Below, one piece after another: positions 63,805 through 64,000 of a stretch of 64,000 bases of DNA. The DNA is from Branchiostoma floridae (Eukaryota; Chordata; Leptocardii; Amphioxiformes; Branchiostomatidae). The DNA is taken from the NCBI RefSeq assembly GCF_000003815.2, contig NC_049986.1, positions 9,260,167-9,324,166 on the forward strand, in the 5' to 3' direction. The translations under genes and the position numbers were made by a program. The notes beneath the pieces were generated by a model. That model searched no databases and had not been told where the DNA came from. It worked only from the letters and a program-made list of their open reading frames with translations. The number at the start of each line of letters is the position of its first letter. Position 1 is the stretch's first letter.

Positions 63805-64000
63805 CATTACAGCCTCCAACAAGAAGTATTATTGATAAGCTTAAAGCCTTGACCAAAACTGGGCTCAACCAAGCATTCAAAATGTTCAGTTGAGTGTGAA
63901 GTCTGACGTCACATAGCATAGCAAGTGGTCACGACTGTTGCTGAGGTTTTCTATATTTGTAGGGCTGGGCTAAAAATATCTTCTTCATATCTCTTGAAAG

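Larger units (their letters stand above)
60458..64000 (+). other. Cav2 intron 4 (continues past window)
   Basis: AT-rich. Contains the dispersed repeat at 62150, an AT/ATATAT-rich stretch near 62470, a GA microsatellite (63281-63320), a 41-bp tandem duplication (63723) and a CRE (63904-63911). The next exon (IS5 region) was not found before 64000. Confidence 0.7.

Noticed and set aside
1-64000. CRISPR array, bacterial operon, phage or plasmid features
   Set aside because: No evenly spaced repeats with unique spacers, no operon-like gene packing; both genes are split by introns and are animal families.

Overview
This is eukaryotic, intron-rich animal DNA of about 40% GC, with two assembly gaps (5313-5645 and 28601-29093). 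Two protein-coding genes can be read with confidence, both on the + strand. Exon phases and several exon lengths match the human genes, while the introns are full of small foldback repeats, hAT-type MITEs and LINE tails. The most likely source is an invertebrate deuterostome, probably amphioxus (Branchiostoma). That assignment is inference from gene structure and repeat style, not a database match.

Region 1 (1-8320) is the 3' part of a single EHMT gene (the pre-duplication G9a/GLP histone H3K9 methyltransferase). Ten exons encode the last ankyrin repeats, pre-SET, SET and post-SET, ending at a TGA at 6048-6050. A 3' UTR of about 2.25 kb follows, with AATAAA at 8295. The introns carry fragments of three LINEs and hAT-type MITEs.

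Region 2 (about 8.4-23.9 kb) shows no gene. It holds MITEs, foldback elements, a CRE-containing tandem repeat, CA-rich microsatellite and LINE tails.

Region 3 (about 23.9-64 kb) is the 5' part of a Cav2-type voltage-gated calcium channel alpha1 gene (CACNA1A/B/E class, presynaptic). It has a candidate first coding exon at 23886, two exons encoding an N-terminal extension (31947-32077 and 32480-32631), the conserved N-terminal exon (36136-36369), then domain I up to S4. Its introns are 0.4-10 kb.

The most interesting discovery is that two consecutive domain I units exist as alternative exon pairs. (1) Exon 2, encoding IS1, is tandemly duplicated (46587-46692 and 47184-47289, 106 nt each). Both copies have U12-type AC acceptors with the same TTCCTTGAC branch site, served by one U12 ATATCCTT donor at 36370, while both have U2-type GT donors. 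A 2a-2b join would need a U2 donor and a U12 acceptor, so class incompatibility should enforce mutually exclusive splicing. (2) Exon 4, encoding IS3-IS4, has two versions (58457-58548 and 60360-60457) whose S4 segments differ in gating charge. This parallels the mutually exclusive IS4 exons of Drosophila cacophony. Together these allow four domain I voltage-sensor isoforms.
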